A DNA stretch of 64,000 nt from Pectobacterium zantedeschiae (GCF_004137795.1 NZ_NWTM01000001.1:1787229-1851228); one strand, 5' to 3'. Numbered from the stretch's first letter, positions 8,278 to 18,968 are shown. Notes: generated by a model from the letters alone, not told the origin. Made by a program: numbers and translations.

Positions 8278-8733
8278 ATGATAACAGTAGAGAAATCAGA
8301 TCCATCTGCTCCAGAATCTCGTTATTTAATCGAAACATTGTCATCAGAACTTGCCGCTATTACCGGTGATAGTGGCAAAAGCAATTTCACCGTTGATTCA
8401 ATAGATAGGGACCGATCGCTGTGGGTATTAGCAAAAAACACTCATGGCGATGCGATAGGATGTGGCGCTATTCGCCCATTAACGCAAAATATCGCTGAGC
8501 TTAAAAGGATGTTTTCAGACCGAAGCGCGCCAGGTATTGGCAGAGCTTTACTCACTTTTCTAGAAGTATCGGCAAAGAATATGGGGTATACCGAGCTCTG
8601 GCTTGAAACCCGGCACGTTAACCACAGGGCTGTACATTTTTACGAAAAAAATGGGTACGTACGTATTGAGAATTACGGCCCTTATATAGGCCGGGAAGAG
8701 GCGGTCTGTTTTTCAAAGATATTGCAGGAGTGA
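8278..8733 (+). CDS. GNAT-family N-acetyltransferase
   Basis: This 151-residue GNAT enzyme has motif A around RSAPGIGRALLTFLE, then MGYTELWLETRHVNHRAVHFYEKNGY and a C-terminal strand ending KILQE. It transfers acetyl from acetyl-CoA to an unknown amine. I placed the start at the ATG at 8278, with AAAAGG 5 bp upstream, rather than at the ATGs at 8218/8221, because those have no spaced ribosome binding site and add non-family residues. It is directly followed by an open frame that resembles the end of another gene, then the Imm63-like gene. Confidence 0.8.
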   Translation: MITVEKSDPSAPESRYLIETLSSELAAITGDSGKSNFTVDSIDRDRSLWVLAKNTHGDAIGCGAIRPLTQNIAELKRMFSDRSAPGIGRALLTFLEVSAKNMGYTELWLETRHVNHRAVHFYEKNGYVRIENYGPYIGREEAVCFSKILQE

Positions 8734-8840
8734 CATACGTTTCTTGCCAGAAATATGATGGAAAAACGTGGCTATCCGGGTATTGATACAGAAAATATAT
8801 GGAATGGGTGGTTAGCATACAAGATGAATAGAATGTCATG
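8734..8840 (+). pseudogene. possible tail of a lost polymorphic toxin
   Basis: Directly after the GNAT stop codon a short frame runs to a TGA at 8838-8840 (it includes an ATG at 8755). It overlaps the ATG of the immunity gene as ATGA. About 35 residues remain, rich in Trp, Lys, Asn and Met (ENIWNGWLAYKMNRMS). Toxin genes often overlap their immunity gene in this way, so this may be the end of the missing toxin. No toxin fold can be recognised in so short a piece. Confidence 0.25.
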
Positions 8841-9233
8841 AAAACTCTCGAAGAACTGAGGGCAGAGCTTCTTGGTATTGGCGTGCGACTTGGTTGTGGT
8901 GTCAGGCCTAATCATTACTTCATCATCCCCGACCAACCTGATGGCGTCGCGACTCCCTATCTGGAAATTTACAGGCAAGAATACCATTTCGTTGTGAGTG
9001 AACGAGGCATGGAAATCGAGCGTAAGGTTACCCTTAGCGACGACGAAATCCTTTATTGGTTCGCAGATTGCGGTGTTCGAGCTTTGGCTTCAGATTATGC
9101 TGCATCGAAGGTATCCCCTGACGAAAAATTCAGGGATAGATACTTCCGAAGACAATTTTACTTAATGCTCTCAATAAAGCCCGAATGGGCTACGAGAAAG
9201 AAAAAGGAATTCATGCCCTTTATTCAGTCATAA
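8838..9233 (+). CDS. Imm63-like immunity protein, orphan
   Basis: This 131-residue soluble protein carries the pattern I associate with immunity protein 63: YHFVVSERGMEIERKVTLSDDEILYWF near residues 50-76, then a Tyr, an Arg-Arg-Gln-Phe helix and a final RKKKEF helix. Imm63 proteins neutralise C-terminal toxins of CDI, Rhs or T6SS effectors. No effector gene is present here; upstream is a GNAT gene. Orphan immunity genes are common and may protect against toxins of neighbours. The domain was assigned from memory, so it needs a profile search. Confidence 0.6.
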   Translation: MKTLEELRAELLGIGVRLGCGVRPNHYFIIPDQPDGVATPYLEIYRQEYHFVVSERGMEIERKVTLSDDEILYWFADCGVRALASDYAASKVSPDEKFRDRYFRRQFYLMLSIKPEWATRKKKEFMPFIQS

Positions 9234-9623
9234 CTATTTTTTCTGTATACATACACATTCTACTCATTAATAGCCTACCTAACCTGCAATGGCATCCCTG
9301 TCCTGTGAGAAATTTCTGCTTCTAGCACTGAAAACATGCTTAAAGGCTATCAGGTCTGCTATGAGCGATCTACGGACATTACTAGCATAGCGGTGTATTA
9401 ATCATCGGGGAGCAGGTCATTTGTTCCACGGTGACGTGTTCATGCTCAAACCTCCTACAATGTGGGAGGTTTAAGTATGATTATCCCTAATGAGCGAGCA
9501 GCGGAAGTTATTTCTCTGCTTATCTAAACTGCATAATGCAGTGTAACTATCAGATCATGCTAAAGTATTAGCAAAATACAGGGGTTCTAAAATAAATTCT
9601 CTAATCCAGAAGCCATTTTCATA
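9234..9623. other. 390-bp gap without a gene
   Basis: No open frame of note. It holds a hairpin (AAACCTCC 9448-9455 with GGAGGTTT 9465-9472, loop 9 nt) without a clear T-tract, and one arm (9499-9509) of an 11-bp inverted repeat whose mate lies beyond the next gene at 10976-10986. The promoter for the MFS gene should lie in the last 100 bp. Confidence 0.5.
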
Positions 9624-10874
9624 ATGAAAACATTTAATAAAAAAGTTAGCGCTTTTCACTTCAGTCCTTTTCGTAATCTGTTTGCTGCTCGCCTTCTTAC
9701 CGTTCTGGGTAATGGTATTGCACCGATTGCATTAGCGTTCGCAGTACTTGATATTGGCGGGTCGGTATCTGATTTAGGTCTCGTTGTTGCGTCCCGCTCC
9801 ATCTTTAACGTTGTATTCTTATTGATCGGGGGCGTATTAGCGGACCGCTACTCTCGTAACCAGGTATTGGTATCCTCTTCAGTTATTGCGGCAGTTTCGC
9901 AAGCTATTGTCGCATGGTCTGTGCTGGACGGTTCAGCAACTGTGATGAGTCTGGCATTACTTGGAACTTTGAATGGAGCAGCAGCTGGCATCGCATTACC
10001 TGCATCCTCAGCGCTGGTCCCCCAAACTGTTCCAGTGCAGAATTTGCGAGCAGCTAATGCATTAATTCAGCTTGGTATTTATGGTGGTACGATTATCGGC
10101 ACTTCGCTTGGTGGGATCCTAATCAGTTCTGTCGGACCCGGTTGGGGACTGGCAATTGATGCGATAGGTTTCGCAGCCTCTGCACCGCTTTATTTCTTAA
10201 TTCGCATTACATCAATCAAAGCATGCCCACCATCAGGTAATATCCTGCAGGACTTAAAAGAAGGATGGGAAGAATTCGCAAGCCGAGCTTGGGTATGGGC
10301 AATTGTGATCCAATTCACCATTATCAATGCAGCATTTAGTGGCGTAATGATGGTACTTGGCCCTGTGATTGCTGATGCTTCTTTTGGGCGAGCCAATTGG
10401 GGAATTATGGTTGCTGCGCAAAGTGTTGGCCTTATGACAGGTTCGTTCTTCGCCCTAAGATGGCGTCCACGACGCGATCTCTTTATTGGTGTAATGCTAG
10501 TAGCACTTTGCTCAGTGCCAATTTTTATGCTTAGTCAACCTGCTTCTGCAACGTGGCTTATTGCAGCTTTTTTTATTGCTGGCGTAACTTTCGGTCTATT
10601 CGGAGTCTCCTGGGCTCATTCACTACAAACTCATATTCCTCAGGAAAAATTGGCTCGCGTGTACGCCTATGACGCTGTAGGTTCGTTTGTGGCCATTCCC
10701 TTCGGTGAACTGGTCGCCGGGCCTCTGGCAATACATTATGGTAGTAGTAATGTGCTTCTGGTTTCAGCGATGGCAGTAGTAATAGCAACTTTAGGAACCT
10801 GCCTAGTCCCTGGGATTAGACAACTCGACAATTTTTCACAGGTTAAGTCGCAAAAGGCTACGAGCTCCTCATGA
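9624..10874 (+). CDS. MFS exporter, EntS-like
   Basis: This 416-residue, roughly 12-segment MFS protein begins FRNLFAARLLTVLGNGIAPIA and carries GGVLADRYSRNQVLV in loop 2-3. It resembles the EntS/MFS_3 group, whose members export siderophores or drugs. It stands alone between two gene-free stretches with no regulator beside it. The flanks contain matching 11-bp inverted repeats. Its codon use is more AT-rich than the surrounding core genes, consistent with acquisition. The substrate is unknown. Confidence 0.8.
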   Translation: MKTFNKKVSAFHFSPFRNLFAARLLTVLGNGIAPIALAFAVLDIGGSVSDLGLVVASRSIFNVVFLLIGGVLADRYSRNQVLVSSSVIAAVSQAIVAWSVLDGSATVMSLALLGTLNGAAAGIALPASSALVPQTVPVQNLRAANALIQLGIYGGTIIGTSLGGILISSVGPGWGLAIDAIGFAASAPLYFLIRITSIKACPPSGNILQDLKEGWEEFASRAWVWAIVIQFTIINAAFSGVMMVLGPVIADASFGRANWGIMVAAQSVGLMTGSFFALRWRPRRDLFIGVMLVALCSVPIFMLSQPASATWLIAAFFIAGVTFGLFGVSWAHSLQTHIPQEKLARVYAYDAVGSFVAIPFGELVAGPLAIHYGSSNVLLVSAMAVVIATLGTCLVPGIRQLDNFSQVKSQKATSSS

Positions 10875-11175
10875 CAATACTCAAAAAAATTACAAAATTT
10901 GAAATGCAAACTATTGATTGAGACTATATAAGACGATTGAAAATTCCTAAGGAATTAGCATTTTCTGAACTCTTAAACTTCCGCTGTTGGCACTAAGCTG
11001 CCCACGGTAACGACTAGGGCAATTATGAGCGAAAAGCAGACGCCAAATATTGTTTGCTGGATTAGTAGGTTGAGGGTCATCGTGTAAAAAAGAACCTCAT
11101 GGATATATCTATTTGAATTTTATATTATTTAACTAAAAATAAGGGAGTAATTATACTCCCTGCGTTTTTCTAAAA
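10875..11175. other. 301-bp gap between convergent genes
   Basis: No gene is visible. It contains one inverted-repeat arm (10976-10986) and ends with the terminator at 11143-11160. The stretch 10980-11085 has no recognisable coding content. Confidence 0.5.
11133..11170. terminator. bidirectional terminator between the MFS and hydrolase genes
   Basis: GGGAGTA (11143-11149) pairs with TACTCCC (11154-11160) over a 4-nt loop. There are A residues on the left and GTTTTTC on the right, so it can stop transcription from both sides. Confidence 0.75.
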
Positions 11176-12000
11176 TCAGAGCAAACTCATAAATGCTTTC
11201 AACTGCCTGCCTTCAGGGTCTGCAAGATCATTAAGTATTCCAAAATGGTCTGCGCCAGGTACAAGGATATGGCTGATATGCTCTCCGTTACTTGCACATA
11301 CTTCGGCATACGCAGCAGACTGACGCATAAATTCTGGTAACTCCGCCCCTCCTACCGAAATCAGCGTTGGTGCACCTTTACCTATGTGCAATAACGGGCT
11401 GTAATCACCGATTTCCCTGGAACTTAATTCCAGCTTATTCTGTAGCCAGCACAGCCTTATAGGCTCCAGATCAACTATTGCGCTGACCATGTGTACACCT
11501 GTTACCGCAGGATGCGATCGATACATTGCAGCCAAATGGCCGCCCGCCGAATGCCCACTCAGATAAATTGGACTATCAGCGATGCCAAGTTTGTCCCTAT
11601 CTGCCGCAAGATGTTCAATGAGCATGCCGATTTCTGCAACTATCTGCGTCATCGTGGCCCCGGGAGCCAGTGAGTATTCAGCAAGAACCACATTCATATT
11701 ATTTGCAATCGGGCCATCTGCAATGAACGCATGCTCCTCTTTACTACCACTGTTCCAGTAGCCTCCATGTATAAACACATAAGTTGGCGCATTCGGTATT
11801 CCACATGGAAGGAAATCATATTGATTGCCGGCTTCCTTACCGTATCGAAGATTACGACACCAGTTGTAGCGTAAATATGCCAGTCTGCTTCTTTCCGCAA
11901 ATTCGTTCAGAAGTGCAGGAAAGTTTTCAACAACCGCAACTACGTTATAAGCCTTATCCAGTTCTGAACGATCCATTTGTCTGTAAACAAAATTATTCAT
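11176..12000 (-). CDS. alpha/beta hydrolase, kynurenine-formamidase/esterase-like
   Basis: This 274-residue serine hydrolase carries the oxyanion motif HGGYW at residues 78-82, nucleophile Ser151 in SGHSAGGH, a probable acid Glu220 in VGGAELPEF and His252 in GADHFGIL. HGGYW with GHSAGGH is typical of the alpha/beta-hydrolase group that includes arylformamidases and carboxylesterases. AAGGAAA precedes the ATG. There is no kynurenine-pathway gene nearby, so its substrate is open. The DUF1835 gene lies downstream of its promoter on the same strand, 177 bp further up. Confidence 0.8.
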   Translation of the reverse strand: MNNFVYRQMDRSELDKAYNVVAVVENFPALLNEFAERSRLAYLRYNWCRNLRYGKEAGNQYDFLPCGIPNAPTYVFIHGGYWNSGSKEEHAFIADGPIANNMNVVLAEYSLAPGATMTQIVAEIGMLIEHLAADRDKLGIADSPIYLSGHSAGGHLAAMYRSHPAVTGVHMVSAIVDLEPIRLCWLQNKLELSSREIGDYSPLLHIGKGAPTLISVGGAELPEFMRQSAAYAEVCASNGEHISHILVPGADHFGILNDLADPEGRQLKAFMSLL

Positions 12001-12177
12001 TTTCCTTTTTTCCTGACTGACAGAGTTAATCGTTATTCAGATGAATTTAATCTCTTCTTTATTCTGAAATAAGTAAAAACATTATTAAATCTAAAGTCTT
12101 CCAACTCAAAAATAAATACCGGAATAGTATCGATTCAGATGCAATACGACATCTAATTACTTCACTTCCAGCTTTAT

Positions 12178-13449
12178 CTATTCTTTATTTTTCAACACTG
12201 AGTTGTTCCATACAGGCTTATTATTTTCATCAATCATCCAATGGGAGTGGCCTGGTTTGATACAAACACCACCGACCCATCGCTCATGGGATGCATAATT
12301 AGGCCAGTAAACCAAACCAGTTAAGGCTTCTCGCCCCAATTGAGTAATCGTCAAAGTGCGTTCAGTCCATTCCTTATGAACGTCGAGTTCAATAAGCAGC
12401 GGTTGAACCGTATCAATAAGAGGCCGCATCAAACTATGAAACATCATGTCACCCAGGAATGGAAGTGGTTCGCGTACTCGCGTGATTTCATTAAATACTC
12501 TGCGAAAAGACACTGTACCTTTTTCATTTACAATTTCCAAAGCCAGACGTTCAGTCAGAGATAAACCTCCACTAATCGCAGGTAGCTCCTGAAGTTGTCT
12601 GAGCAATGCTGGTGCCAGAAACGGTAAGCATTCATGATGACTATGCGCAATATTGGCAAGCTCAACAGGGGAATCACTACAAAAAGCTGACCAGGCTTGC
12701 CCGGCCAACTGTATCATTTCTTTATTAACCGGTTTACGCTGAAGCCACAGCCATGCCAGTAGCTCGGGGGCAAGCTGACCAATGCCAATAAATCTGGATA
12801 CACCAGGTATTCCATCAACCTGTATAAGCTCTAGTTTCGTAGGCAAACGATCAAGTCCAGCCAATAAACGGACGAGGAACAGCTGATCATATGCATCCCC
12901 CTCACACCATAAAACGTTGTGGTTATCTCCTTTTAACAACAGGAGACTTTTATACTCTTCTTCAAGTCGGTGTAAGACCTCACTATGTTGTATTCCAAAT
13001 GTGCGGCTTATATAGAGGCTCCGTATGTTCTTAAATTCATCAAAGTGTAAATTTTGAACAGGCCCTATGCATAAAGGATCGGTCAACGTGCGGAAATGGC
13101 CCTTAAAGCCAGCAATTCTTAGGGTGTGCGCAATATCATTGCCGCAGCGCCAATGTGTTGTGAACACTTCGTCGCTAGTTTTGCAATCTGGGTTCCTGGC
13201 AGCAAAATTAATTGCATCGACATGAGCTTTAAGTTTCATCCAGCTACTAAAACCAAGCTCTCTGGCAATCAACCATTGAGCATCAGTTAACGTAGGTTTT
13301 GAACGAGGATTTCCAGCTAAAAGCTGGGAATAGGATTCTGGTGATGCAGTACCATTTCTTAAATGTCTAAGAAGTTCTTTGGCGAGTTTACGCTGATGGT
13401 CCAGATTGATTTTTCCACTTTCTGGCTGCGGTTTATTTTTTGTCGACAT
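12178..13449 (-). CDS. DUF1835-domain protein
   Basis: This 423-residue cytoplasmic protein opens with a module of about 80 residues (DAQWLIARELGFSSWMKLKAHVDA) often found before such domains. The DUF1835 core follows: HWRCGNDIAHTLRIAGFKG and later LWCEGDAYDQLFLVRLLAGL. The C-terminal part ends in a conserved Trp-rich region. The function is unknown; the family is sometimes found near stress or sigma-factor genes. GGAG stands 5 bp before the ATG. It may be co-transcribed with the hydrolase at 11176, 177 bp downstream. Confidence 0.65.
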   Translation of the reverse strand: MSTKNKPQPESGKINLDHQRKLAKELLRHLRNGTASPESYSQLLAGNPRSKPTLTDAQWLIARELGFSSWMKLKAHVDAINFAARNPDCKTSDEVFTTHWRCGNDIAHTLRIAGFKGHFRTLTDPLCIGPVQNLHFDEFKNIRSLYISRTFGIQHSEVLHRLEEEYKSLLLLKGDNHNVLWCEGDAYDQLFLVRLLAGLDRLPTKLELIQVDGIPGVSRFIGIGQLAPELLAWLWLQRKPVNKEMIQLAGQAWSAFCSDSPVELANIAHSHHECLPFLAPALLRQLQELPAISGGLSLTERLALEIVNEKGTVSFRRVFNEITRVREPLPFLGDMMFHSLMRPLIDTVQPLLIELDVHKEWTERTLTITQLGREALTGLVYWPNYASHERWVGGVCIKPGHSHWMIDENNKPVWNNSVLKNKE

Positions 13450-14039
13450 ACGATCTCCTAATACAAACCTTTTCCGCTCTGAGGTTGGAGTCGTAACAGT
13501 GTATTTGAAGAGAAGAACCTGGGCGCAGCCCTTTCCGCGGATGGTGGCGTGGAGAACACCGCAGAAAAATATAACTGATTGAATGTACGTTTACAATAAT
13601 AGTGCTCACTGATTACCCGCTCTGTTGCCAGTAACCTGCACCCTCAATGATTAGTGCAGTGCAACGTTAGCAATGTCCACTTCCGGTACCGACAGACGGT
13701 TAGCTCTCTTTGAACACAGCCCCACTACGCGCAGCCCCTTCGATACTCGCTCTGGCTGAATTCTCCTCGTCGGGAATACCCTGGTAACGACCACCACATG
13801 CAACGACTCGCTTAAACCTGCTTTATATAAGCTGCCCTGTTGGTCGTTATTCTGCTGGTTTTGACAGGGTGAGAATATCCTCTTCTTCTGATTCCCCTCA
13901 CCCACTAAAAGCCATGCGAAGAGATGTTTTTTGCTGGTAAAAATAGGGGTTGTCGTTTTTACCAGCAATAGGCGGGAAACCGTCGTGTCATTGACTGATA
14001 CCAAGGTAAAAATGCCAAGCATCAGAAAATGAATAACCG
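13450..14039. other. 590-bp gene-free stretch, possibly with repeat sequence
   Basis: No convincing gene is present. A minus-strand frame at 13651-14022 is open but has no family look, low-complexity composition and no good ribosome binding site. The segment of about 13640-13830 reads like intergenic sequence I associate with other Pectobacterium loci; that is recollection, not a search. Confidence 0.4.
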
Positions 14040-14765
14040 CTAATCAGGCAGTAACGCACCTAATACGATGGAAAGGGCTTTTGCTGCATCCAGCAACAGT
14101 TGTTGGCTAGCCGCGTCTTCTGGAACAAATCGGCTGGTCGGCCCGGAAATACTCAGTGCCCCCGCTAATTGGTTATCATGTTTAAATACCGGCACTGAAA
14201 TCGATGAGGTCAACAAACTTGCAGCCTGTAGGCGGTTTAACCCTGCCCCGCTGGAGGTAAATAACCCCTGCCGATAATCCCAATCGGGCGGCACCCCTTG
14301 CTCAAACTGGCGCAACACACTGGCAGCAGACGTATCATCCATCGCCAGCAGTGTACCGACGGGCACACTAGATTTAATATGGTGCGGTGAGTCCTGTCGC
14401 AACAGGCACATACGGTTAGCGCCATCACGCACATAAAAGGTGCTGCTTTCGAGCGTCGCCGCAGTCAGCTTTTCCAGCACAGGCAACACATGTCGATGCA
14501 AATTAAAGGTGCGCTCATAAGCGCACCCCAGTTGGTAAGCTCGTGAACCTAATTCATAACGGCCGTCTGTGCGTTTAAATATGTAATGCTCGGCTTCCAG
14601 CGACAGCATATAGCGCATAATCACGCTCTTAAACAGTCCGGTGGCCGCTTCCAGCTCACCTAGCGTGATACCGCCCGGATGGGGAATAAACGCATCCAGA
14701 ATCGCCAATGTCCTTTTCACCGCTTTGACCGAGCGATCGATATCAGTACTTTTTTCTCGCGACAT
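14040..14765 (-). CDS. IclR-family transcriptional regulator
   Basis: This 241-residue protein has an N-terminal winged helix (VKRTLAILDAFIPHPGGITLGELEAATGLFKSVIMRYM, in pieces at about 15-55) and a C-terminal IclR effector domain (SSTFYVRDGANRMCLLRQ; VPVFKHDNQLAGALSISGP). IclR effector domains usually bind small carboxylic acids, which suits a cluster making 2-oxo and 2-hydroxy acids. It is the last gene of the minus-strand cluster, 54 bp after the dehydrogenase. The palindrome at 21456 in front of the first gene is a candidate target. Confidence 0.85.
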   Translation of the reverse strand: MSREKSTDIDRSVKAVKRTLAILDAFIPHPGGITLGELEAATGLFKSVIMRYMLSLEAEHYIFKRTDGRYELGSRAYQLGCAYERTFNLHRHVLPVLEKLTAATLESSTFYVRDGANRMCLLRQDSPHHIKSSVPVGTLLAMDDTSAASVLRQFEQGVPPDWDYRQGLFTSSGAGLNRLQAASLLTSSISVPVFKHDNQLAGALSISGPTSRFVPEDAASQQLLLDAAKALSIVLGALLPD

Positions 14766-14819
14766 AACGTTCCATTAATAAGCTAAAACCGCATTGGCAG
14801 AACCCATAATGTAACCAAA

Positions 14820-15761
14820 TCAAACCACTCTGCCAATCAACGGACTGTCGCCAAAATACCGGATAACATTCTCCAGCATCCGCTGCTGTTGAGCATGCTG
14901 CGCCGATCCGGTATTGGCAGCAATATGTGGTGTCAAAAGAAGGTTCGGTGCAGCGAGTAAGCGTGCAGATATGTCCGGTTCGAACTCATAAACGTCCAGC
15001 GCAGCCCCTGCCAACTCTCCCTTTTCCAGCGCCGCGCACAGGGCATTTTCATCGACCAACATACCGCGAGCAATATTAATGAGGCAGCCGTCGATACCGA
15101 GTAGACGCAAAATATCAGCGTTGATCACATGATAATTCTCCGGCATGCCGCGCGCAGCGACCACCATAATATCTGCCCACTCCGCTAACGATTCAATGCT
15201 GGCGCAATAATGGTAGTCATCCGTTTTTTGGCTGCGGCTATGATAACCAACCGTCATCTGAAAGGCCTGCGCTAGCCTGGCAATCTGACGCCCTATTTCG
15301 CCAAGACCATAAATACCAATGCGCTTCCCCTGTAGACCAGACGCAAGCGGATAGCGCTCAACACTGTTGCCCAGCCATTTACCACTACGTAGAAAATGAT
15401 CGCTGGCGAGGATCTGGCGATTGCTAGCTAGCATCAGGCCAAGGGTAAACTCCGCCACGCTGACGGCATTGGTGCCAGCGGCATTGGTCAGAGCGATACC
15501 TTTTTGCTGTAAATAGTCAGCGTCGACAAATTCAATACCGGAACCATAACAACAGACTAGTTTTAAATTTGGCAGCGCATCGATCAGCGTACGCGAAGTG
15601 GGAATGCTGCTCATGGTTAACAACACTTCAGCAGACTCTGCTCCGGTGGGCAGCCCGCTGCCATCCATCACATTTAACGGGCCAAGCAGGTGGCAGTGTT
15701 CAGACAGCTGTGCGACCAGCGTGGCGGGAAGCATGCGCGTCATCAGTACATTTTTCTTCAT
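14820..15761 (-). CDS. D-2-hydroxyacid dehydrogenase (NAD(P)-dependent)
   Basis: This 313-residue enzyme reversibly reduces 2-oxo acids to D-2-hydroxy acids. The Rossmann motif GLGEIG lies at residues 152-157. The catalytic set is complete: Arg232 in NIARGMLVDE, Glu261 in YEFEPD and His279 in LTPHIAANTG. Its ATG overlaps the stop of the MFS gene by one base, so they are translationally coupled. With the aminotransferase of the same cluster it would take an amino acid to its hydroxy acid. Hydroxypyruvate/glyoxylate reductase activity is a possible alternative. Confidence 0.85.
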   Translation of the reverse strand: MKKNVLMTRMLPATLVAQLSEHCHLLGPLNVMDGSGLPTGAESAEVLLTMSSIPTSRTLIDALPNLKLVCCYGSGIEFVDADYLQQKGIALTNAAGTNAVSVAEFTLGLMLASNRQILASDHFLRSGKWLGNSVERYPLASGLQGKRIGIYGLGEIGRQIARLAQAFQMTVGYHSRSQKTDDYHYCASIESLAEWADIMVVAARGMPENYHVINADILRLLGIDGCLINIARGMLVDENALCAALEKGELAGAALDVYEFEPDISARLLAAPNLLLTPHIAANTGSAQHAQQQRMLENVIRYFGDSPLIGRVV

Positions 15762-16993
15762 TATTCTTTATTCCCGGTTGTCACTGTCGAATGTGTTGTT
15801 TTACGTTGCAACACCCCCCACTGCACGGCGAGGAAGATCGCTAGCATCACTGCCATCAGTAGAAAGGTCAGCGAAATGGTGCCGACGGAAGCCAGTAACC
15901 CCACTAGCAGGTTGCCCAGCGGCATGGTGCCCTGAAAGGACATACCGTACAGCCCTACCACACCACCGCGTAGTTCGGGGGGGCTGTAGTGCTGCAAGGT
16001 CGAGTTAATCATGGTGGAGAAAAACGTGAGTGACAGCCCCAGCAGCAGAAAACCGCTACAGGTCAATAATGGCAGTGAGGAATAGGCAATACCGCCAAGC
16101 GCCACTACCGCTGACCAAGGGGCGATTTGCAGCCAGCGCACCAGTCGTTGATGAGAGATCCGCGATGAAATCAACAACGCCGCCAGCAATGAACCGACTC
16201 CGGCACTGGTGAAAAACCAGCCGGTATAGCGTGCCGTATCATGGAACGTCGCCGCCGCCAGCACCGGGATCAGCGACTGGTAAGAACCGGCAAAAATCCC
16301 CAGCATCGCCAACATCGGCAGGAAGCGCATAGCAAAGTGATCATTGCGCACATAACGCAACGCGCTGCGCATACCACCACCGCGTCGAGCAGTACTTCCG
16401 CTTTCCACCACCCGCATACTGCGTACGGCAAACTGCATGGTGACCAACCCACAGAGCGAAATGCAAAATCCCGCCGCTGCGCCGTAGTGGTTAAAACTCC
16501 ATGCCGCAATCGCAGGGCCAAACATCCGGCCCAGATTGAACACCATCGTATTCATGGCAACAGCGTTATACATCAACGATTTATCTTGCAGACTGCTGGT
16601 CAGCAAGAGCTGCCGCGTCGGCAACTCCATTGATGCCACACAGCCCGCTACCGCCGCCATCAGCAAGATAAACAGCGGGCTGATAAAGTGAAACAGCACG
16701 CTGGCCAGCAGTAGGCTGCTGACGATCATCGACAGGCACAAAATCTTCTGCATGATATTTTTTACCCGTCCGGGCGTCAGGCGACTACCAAACAGCAGAG
16801 GCACAATCAACGCCGGACAATAGAGCAAAAAATTCAGTACACCGAGTAACCATGGCGAGTGACTTAACTGCCATAGCAACAAATTGAGCGTGACGTTTTG
16901 CGTCCATAAACCGACAATGGATGCCGCCTGTCCCATCAGGTATCTGCGCATCATCGGTTCTTTAAAGACCGGAAAAGTACCTGCCAGCATCAT
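15761..16993 (-). CDS. MFS transporter, MFS_3/EntS-like
   Basis: This 410-residue polytopic protein of the MFS_3 type has an N-terminal GQAASIVGLWTQNVTLNLL and later GRMFGPAIAAW. Its usual substrates are exported metabolites or siderophores. It lies between the aminotransferase (24 bp) and the dehydrogenase (1-bp overlap), so it is part of the operon and may export the hydroxy acid or another product. GGGGATGG stands in front of the ATG pair; the first ATG is used. Confidence 0.8.
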   Translation of the reverse strand: MMLAGTFPVFKEPMMRRYLMGQAASIVGLWTQNVTLNLLLWQLSHSPWLLGVLNFLLYCPALIVPLLFGSRLTPGRVKNIMQKILCLSMIVSSLLLASVLFHFISPLFILLMAAVAGCVASMELPTRQLLLTSSLQDKSLMYNAVAMNTMVFNLGRMFGPAIAAWSFNHYGAAAGFCISLCGLVTMQFAVRSMRVVESGSTARRGGGMRSALRYVRNDHFAMRFLPMLAMLGIFAGSYQSLIPVLAAATFHDTARYTGWFFTSAGVGSLLAALLISSRISHQRLVRWLQIAPWSAVVALGGIAYSSLPLLTCSGFLLLGLSLTFFSTMINSTLQHYSPPELRGGVVGLYGMSFQGTMPLGNLLVGLLASVGTISLTFLLMAVMLAIFLAVQWGVLQRKTTHSTVTTGNKE

Positions 16994-17017
16994 GCGACAT
17001 CCATCCCCAAGAGTGAA

Positions 17018-18232
<1,215 letters not shown>

Positions 18233-18958
18233 TCAGTGGCGAATATCGGCGACAAATTTTTGTGCGCGTGGATGTTGGGGTTGATGGAAAAAGTGTTCAG
18301 GAGTGGCGCGCTCAATAATTTCTCCGCGATCCATAAAAATCACACGGTCGGCCACATCGCGAGCAAAGCCCATCTCATGGGTGACACACACCATGGTCAT
18401 GCCCTCTTTACCGAGTTGCTTCATGACCTGTAATACTTCGCCAACCATTTCTGGATCGAGGGCGCTGGTCGGTTCATCGAACAGCATTACCGGTGGTTTC
18501 ATCGCCAATGCACGCGCAATAGCCACACGCTGCTGCTGGCCGCCAGACAGTTGATGCGGATACGACTGTAGTTTGGTCGTCAGCCCCACCTTATCCAGCA
18601 GCGCAGTAGAAACTTCGTCAGCCTCGCGCTTACTGGTTTTGCGTACCCGGCGCTGCGCCAGAGTGACGTTCTGCAATACAGTCAGATTGGGAAACAGATT
18701 GAACTGCTGGAACACAAAACCGATGTTGCTACGAAACTGGTTCAAATCGATGCCTTGCTCACGGCTGTCGATACCATCGACCAGAATTCTGCCGTGCTGG
18801 ATCTCTTCCAGCCGATTGATGGTGCGGATCAGCGTGGATTTACCCGACCCCGACGGGCCGCACACCACAACCACTTCCCCTTTTGCCACCTGCTCACTGA
18901 CACTGTTCAGCACCTTGTGCGGGCCATACCATTTTTCGACATTTTCAAATGTTAACAT
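18233..18958 (-). CDS. polar amino-acid ABC transporter ATPase
   Basis: This 241-residue ATPase of the GlnQ/ArtP/HisP group has Walker [11 protein letters not shown], the Q-loop FQQFNLFPN, signature LSGGQQQR, Walker [10 protein letters not shown] and switch His in CVTHEMGFA. It powers amino-acid import with the two permeases upstream. GGAG lies ahead of the ATG, and the gap to the permease gene is 10 bp. Confidence 0.9.
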   Translation of the reverse strand: MLTFENVEKWYGPHKVLNSVSEQVAKGEVVVVCGPSGSGKSTLIRTINRLEEIQHGRILVDGIDSREQGIDLNQFRSNIGFVFQQFNLFPNLTVLQNVTLAQRRVRKTSKREADEVSTALLDKVGLTTKLQSYPHQLSGGQQQRVAIARALAMKPPVMLFDEPTSALDPEMVGEVLQVMKQLGKEGMTMVCVTHEMGFARDVADRVIFMDRGEIIERATPEHFFHQPQHPRAQKFVADIRH

Positions 18959-18968
18959 CCGTTATCTC

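Noticed and set aside
9448-9472. Hairpin AAACCTCC/GGAGGTTT as a terminator of the immunity gene
   Set aside because: More than 200 bp from the stop codon and without a T-tract; noted only as a hairpin in the gap.
13651-14022. Open frame of 123 codons on the minus strand
   Set aside because: No family features, biased composition and no spaced ribosome binding site; treated as non-coding, possibly repeat sequence.
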